Assembly (NCBI GenBank): GCA_017828935.1
Contig: JAGAUG010000026.1
Span: 1-8,349 of the forward strand
Reading direction: 5' to 3'
Length of the DNA: 8,349 nucleotides
Origin: Oscillospiraceae bacterium
GTDB taxonomy: Bacteria > Bacillota > Clostridia > Oscillospirales > Ruminococcaceae
Part shown: one piece after another, positions 5,556-8,349 of the stretch
How the letters are laid out: each line of letters opens with the position of its first letter
Numbering within the stretch: the first letter of the stretch is position 1
Program-made: the position numbers and the translations under genes
The notes under the pieces: model-generated
Seen by the model: only the letters and a program-made list of their open reading frames with translations
What the model was told of the DNA's origin: nothing
Database searches by the model: none

Positions 5556-6650
5556 TTGAATATTGACAAGAAAGACAATAATATTTTAATAGATAAAGAA
5601 GAAACTCAAGAGTTTGATCATAGAATAAATATTAGGGAGCTGAATATAAGAGAGTTACAAGACTATGTTGCAGAAATAGGATATCCAAAGTATGTAGGAA
5701 CACAGATTTTTGATTGGCTACACAGAAAATCAGTGTTTAATTTTGAAAACATGACAAATCTTTCTCAAGATATGAGAGAGCACTTGATCCAAAATTTTGT
5801 TGCTCCGGTTATATCTATTAAGAGAAAGTTATATTCGAACGTTGATGATACTATTAAGTATTTATTTGAACTTAGCGATGGAGAGTGTGTTGAAGCTGTT
5901 GTTATGAAATATAAATACGGCTATACTCTTTGTATTTCTACTCAAGCGGGATGTAAGATGGGCTGTAAGTTTTGTGCTTCTTCAGTTTGTAAGTTTACAA
6001 GAAATCTTTCGATTAGTGAGATGTTAGACGAAATAATGTTGGTCGAAAAAGATTTGAATACAAAGATTCTTAATTTAGTTCTTATGGGAATTGGGGAGCC
6101 GTTAGACAACTTAGATAATGTTGTTAAGTTTTTAAAAATGTTGCCTTGTAAATATGGTCTTAATTTGGGCCTTAGAAGAGTGACAGTTTCGACTTGTGGG
6201 CTTGTCGATAAGATTTATGAACTTATGAAATATAGATTGCCGGTTACGTTGTCGATTTCGCTTCACGCGACAACTGACGAAGTTAGAGATAAAATTATGC
6301 CGGTTAACAAAAAGTGGAATATTGAAAGTTTAATAAAAGCTGCTGATGATTATTTTAATTATACGTCGAGACGAGTTTCGTTTGAGTATGTTTTAATTAA
6401 TGAACTCAACGATTCACCTGAGCAGGCGCTGGAACTTGTAAGGCTTCTTGGAGATAGAGTTTGTCATGTAAATTTAATTCCGCTTAATGATATTAAAGAG
6501 CGTAATTTTAAGAGAAGTATCCCTGAGAGAGTGTTTGCATTTCAAAAGATTTTAAGAAAATATGAAATTAATACAACAGTAAGGCGAGAATTAGGAGCTG
6601 ATATTAGAGCGGCTTGTGGTCAGCTTAGAAGAAAAGAAAGAGAAAACTAA
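5556..6650 (+). CDS. rlmN: Dual-specificity 23S rRNA/tRNA adenine-C2 methyltransferase (radical SAM)
   Basis: RlmN methylates C2 of an adenosine in the 23S rRNA peptidyl transferase centre (A2503 in E. coli numbering) and A37 of some tRNAs, using a 4Fe-4S cluster and S-adenosylmethionine. The product is 364 residues. The N-terminal helical domain includes GTQIFDWLHRK (48-58). The radical-SAM cluster ligands are C133, C137 and C140 in AGCKMGCKFC. C126 in TLCIS and C354 in IRAACGQL match the two catalytic cysteines (C118 and C355 in E. coli), so the methyl-carrying residue is present and this is not a Cfr-like resistance enzyme by any sign I can see. MGIGEPLDN (177-185) binds the SAM amino group. 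The start is TTG at 5556 after GAGGG (5541-5545). The first 25 or so residues are charged and poorly conserved. It heads the classic Bacillota block rlmN-prpC-prkC. Confidence 0.96.
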   Translation: MNIDKKDNNILIDKEETQEFDHRINIRELNIRELQDYVAEIGYPKYVGTQIFDWLHRKSVFNFENMTNLSQDMREHLIQNFVAPVISIKRKLYSNVDDTIKYLFELSDGECVEAVVMKYKYGYTLCISTQAGCKMGCKFCASSVCKFTRNLSISEMLDEIMLVEKDLNTKILNLVLMGIGEPLDNLDNVVKFLKMLPCKYGLNLGLRRVTVSTCGLVDKIYELMKYRLPVTLSISLHATTDEVRDKIMPVNKKWNIESLIKAADDYFNYTSRRVSFEYVLINELNDSPEQALELVRLLGDRVCHVNLIPLNDIKERNFKRSIPERVFAFQKILRKYEINTTVRRELGADIRAACGQLRRKEREN

Positions 6651-6677
6651 AAATTTAATTAGGAGGGTAGCTGTTTT

Positions 6678-7451
6678 ATGTTTAAGTCTTTTGGAAAGAC
6701 CGATATAGGATTAAAGAGAAAAGTTAATCAAGATTATTTTGCAATTGGTGTTGTAGATGGTGCTTCATGGGCTATTGTTTGTGATGGTTTAGGTGGCGAG
6801 AAAGCTGGTGACGTTGCAAGCAAAACGGCTACTGAGATAATTTCTAATTATTTAAAACAAAATTATAGAGCCGATATGACTTTTGAAGAAATAAAAAGTA
6901 TGTTAATAAAGTCTTTTAACTTTGCTAATTCTAAAATATTTGATATGGGTCAAGAAAATATAGATTACGAGGGGATGGCGACAACAGCAATAGTTTCTTT
7001 TATTGTTGGAGATTATCTTCATATTGTTCATGTCGGAGATAGTAGAATATATTTAATAAATAATAATTTAGTAAATCAATTAACAAAAGACGATTCGTTA
7101 GTTCAAGCATTAGTCGAAAAAGGAACTTTGTCTGAAGACGAAGCTAAAACTCACCCGAAGAGAAATTATTTAACAAAAGCTGTTGGAGTCGAAAAAGAAA
7201 TAGATGTTTATTATAAATCTTTTAAGATTTCGAGTAATAATAAAATTTTGATGTGTACTGACGGTTTATATAATTATTTAGATGATCAAATTATTTTAGA
7301 TAATATGAATTTTGATTATTTAGACAAAAAACAGATGGAAGCTTTAACAGATAAATTTATAAAATTAGCTTTAGACGGTGGAGCGAGCGACAATATAACA
7401 GTCGTTATTATGTCTGATAATTATTATAATAGCGAAAGTAGTGAGGAATAA
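6678..7451 (+). CDS. prpC: PP2C-family Ser/Thr protein phosphatase
   Basis: This is a 257-residue metal-dependent (PPM/PP2C) phosphatase expected to reverse the action of the adjacent Ser/Thr kinase. Visible motifs: TDIGLKRKVNQD at 8-19 with the phosphate-binding Arg R14, VCDGLGGEKAGD at 34-45 (D36), HVGDSRIYLI at 118-127 (D121), LTKDDSLVQALVEKG at 135-149, HPKRNYLTKAVG at 159-170, CTDGLYNYL at 193-201 (D195) and GASDNITVV at 235-243 (D238). The four Asp residues match the metal ligands of the family. There is no signal peptide or membrane segment, so it acts in the cytosol. The start is ATG at 6678 after a strong AGGAGGG (6661-6667). The gene is called prpC, stp or ireP in different Bacillota. 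A likely substrate is encoded two genes upstream (IreB), besides the kinase itself. Only one base separates its stop from the kinase start. Confidence 0.95.
   Translation: MFKSFGKTDIGLKRKVNQDYFAIGVVDGASWAIVCDGLGGEKAGDVASKTATEIISNYLKQNYRADMTFEEIKSMLIKSFNFANSKIFDMGQENIDYEGMATTAIVSFIVGDYLHIVHVGDSRIYLINNNLVNQLTKDDSLVQALVEKGTLSEDEAKTHPKRNYLTKAVGVEKEIDVYYKSFKISSNNKILMCTDGLYNYLDDQIILDNMNFDYLDKKQMEALTDKFIKLALDGGASDNITVVIMSDNYYNSESSEE
7443..7447 (+). promoter_or_regulatory. Kinase ribosome binding site inside the end of prpC
   Basis: GAGGA lies within the last codons of prpC, five bases before the kinase ATG at 7453. The stop of prpC ends at 7451. Ribosomes finishing the phosphatase therefore end on the kinase start region, which suggests translational coupling of the antagonistic pair. 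Confidence 0.65.
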
Positions 7452-7452
7452 A

Positions 7453-8349
7453 ATGGATAAATACATCGGAAAGTTGTTAGATAGCAGGTATCAGATACAG
7501 CAACTGATTGGTTTGGGCGGAATGGCTAATGTTTATAAAGCTTTTGATAAAAAACAAGAGCGATTTGTTGCTATAAAAATTTTAAAAGACGAATATGTCG
7601 ATAACGAAGATTTTTTAAGGCGTTTTAAAAACGAATCAAAGGCGATAGCTGCGCTATCGCACGAAAATATCGTAAATATTTTTGATATGAGTTTTGGCGA
7701 TGGGTTTTATTGGATTGCGATGGAGTATGTTGACGGGATAACTCTTAAAGATTATATCGAACAGCAAGGGGTTTTAAATACAAAAGAAGCGATTCATTTT
7801 GTTTTACAAATATTGCTGGCTTTACAACACGCTCACAACAAAGGGATTATTCACAGAGACATAAAACCTCAAAATATTATGTTGCTTAGAGACGGAACAA
7901 TAAAAATTATGGATTTTGGAATCGCAAGGTTCGCTAGAAACGAAACAAGAACTCTAACTGACAAAGCGATTGGCTCAGTTCATTATATAAGTCCAGAGCA
8001 AGCCAAGGGAGAAATTATTGATCAAACAACAGATATTTATTCTGTTGGAGTGATTTTGTTTGAGATGCTTACTGGGGCTCTTCCGTTTGAGGCCGATAGT
8101 GCTGTTTCGGTTGCGATAAAACAAATCGAAGCGCAAGCGATAAGGCCAAGACAAATTAATAGTCAGATTCCAAGGGCTTTAGAGCAAATTATTATAAAAG
8201 CGATGATGAAAAACAAAAAAGATAGATATCAATCGACAACTCAAATGATCAAAGATATTGTTAATTTTAAAAATAATCCATCGATTGTTTTAGGTTACCA
8301 AAGCCCAAAAAATAAGATAGAAAAAACAAATAAATCTAAATTATATAAT
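7453..8349 (+). CDS. prkC: PrkC/IreK-type Ser/Thr protein kinase, kinase domain only (3' end outside window)
   Basis: An ATG at 7453 opens 299 codons that run off the right edge with no stop. It encodes a Hanks-type kinase domain over about 13-275: glycine loop GLGGMANV (20-27), ATP-anchoring K42 in VAIKIL, E61 in the C helix, catalytic loop HRDIKPQN (134-141), DFG at 154-156, an activation loop with T165, T167 and T169, then GSVHYISPEQAKG (174-186) and DIYSVGVILFEMLTG (194-208). From about 277 the sequence turns polar and basic, as in the cytosolic juxtamembrane segment of PASTA kinases. Full-length relatives then have one membrane helix and extracellular PASTA repeats that sense peptidoglycan fragments; those parts are not visible, so the PASTA assignment rests on gene order after rlmN-prpC. 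The kinase looks catalytically complete. Expected partners are PrpC and IreB, encoded just upstream. Confidence 0.93.
   Translation, partial: MDKYIGKLLDSRYQIQQLIGLGGMANVYKAFDKKQERFVAIKILKDEYVDNEDFLRRFKNESKAIAALSHENIVNIFDMSFGDGFYWIAMEYVDGITLKDYIEQQGVLNTKEAIHFVLQILLALQHAHNKGIIHRDIKPQNIMLLRDGTIKIMDFGIARFARNETRTLTDKAIGSVHYISPEQAKGEIIDQTTDIYSVGVILFEMLTGALPFEADSAVSVAIKQIEAQAIRPRQINSQIPRALEQIIIKAMMKNKKDRYQSTTQMIKDIVNFKNNPSIVLGYQSPKNKIEKTNKSKLYN

Noticed and set aside
5556..6650. Cfr-type antibiotic resistance methyltransferase (C8 methylation)
   Set aside because: The length, the N-terminal RlmN-type helical domain and the position in the rlmN-prpC-prkC block fit housekeeping RlmN.
1004..8349. Recoded TGA (as Trp or Gly), as in some reduced genomes
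   Set aside because: All genes read through with the standard code, Trp is written TGG, and there is no in-frame TGA that needs suppression. No visible gene ends in TGA, but the sample is only seven stops.
1..8349. Mobile element, CRISPR array, tRNA or rRNA genes, toxin-antitoxin or defence system
   Set aside because: No transposase, integrase, regularly spaced repeats, tRNA-like cloverleaf or other such gene could be supported; every gene fits a core chromosomal function.

Overview
The window comes from an AT-rich (by eye roughly 30% G+C) Gram-positive-type bacterium, most likely Bacillota and probably a clostridial lineage. The reasons are the combination of a YbbR-domain protein, an IreB/UPF0297 protein and a PrpC/PrkC phosphatase-kinase pair, purine-rich Shine-Dalgarno sites in front of nearly every gene, frequent TTG starts and tightly packed co-directional genes. 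Every recognisable gene lies on the + strand and appears intact; the two end genes are cut only by the window edges. I cannot name a genus. The strong AT drift, including Asn/Ile strings in PheT, would suit a host-associated or genome-reduced clostridium, but that is inference.

Region 1 (1-5039) is a dense run of genes: the 3' end of a YbbR-domain protein, then ispD and ispF (two steps of the MEP isoprenoid precursor pathway), then pheS and pheT (both subunits of phenylalanyl-tRNA synthetase). Gaps are about 40-70 bases, with no convincing terminator or promoter between genes, so they may be co-transcribed. There is no room for a T-box leader before pheS.

Region 2 (5040-5273) is the only sizeable non-coding stretch, 234 bases. 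It contains a 9-bp inverted repeat closing about 170 bases, nested inverted repeats inside it, three copies of TTTTGAG, and a plausible sigma-A-type promoter just before the next gene. It is the least explained part of the window.

Region 3 (5274-8349) is a signalling and translation cluster: ireB, rlmN (23S rRNA and tRNA A2 methylation), prpC (PP2C Ser/Thr phosphatase) and the kinase domain of a PrkC/IreK-type Ser/Thr kinase that runs off the right edge. rlmN-prpC-prkC is a well-known Bacillota block. In Enterococcus, IreB is a substrate of the IreK kinase and is opposed by the IreP phosphatase. Its gene normally lies elsewhere, beside alaS and ruvX. Here the substrate, the phosphatase and the kinase lie in one apparent transcription unit.

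I did not find a clearly new defence or mobile system. The two points most worth following are the ireB-prpC-prkC linkage and the possible structured RNA or regulatory region at 5044-5233.
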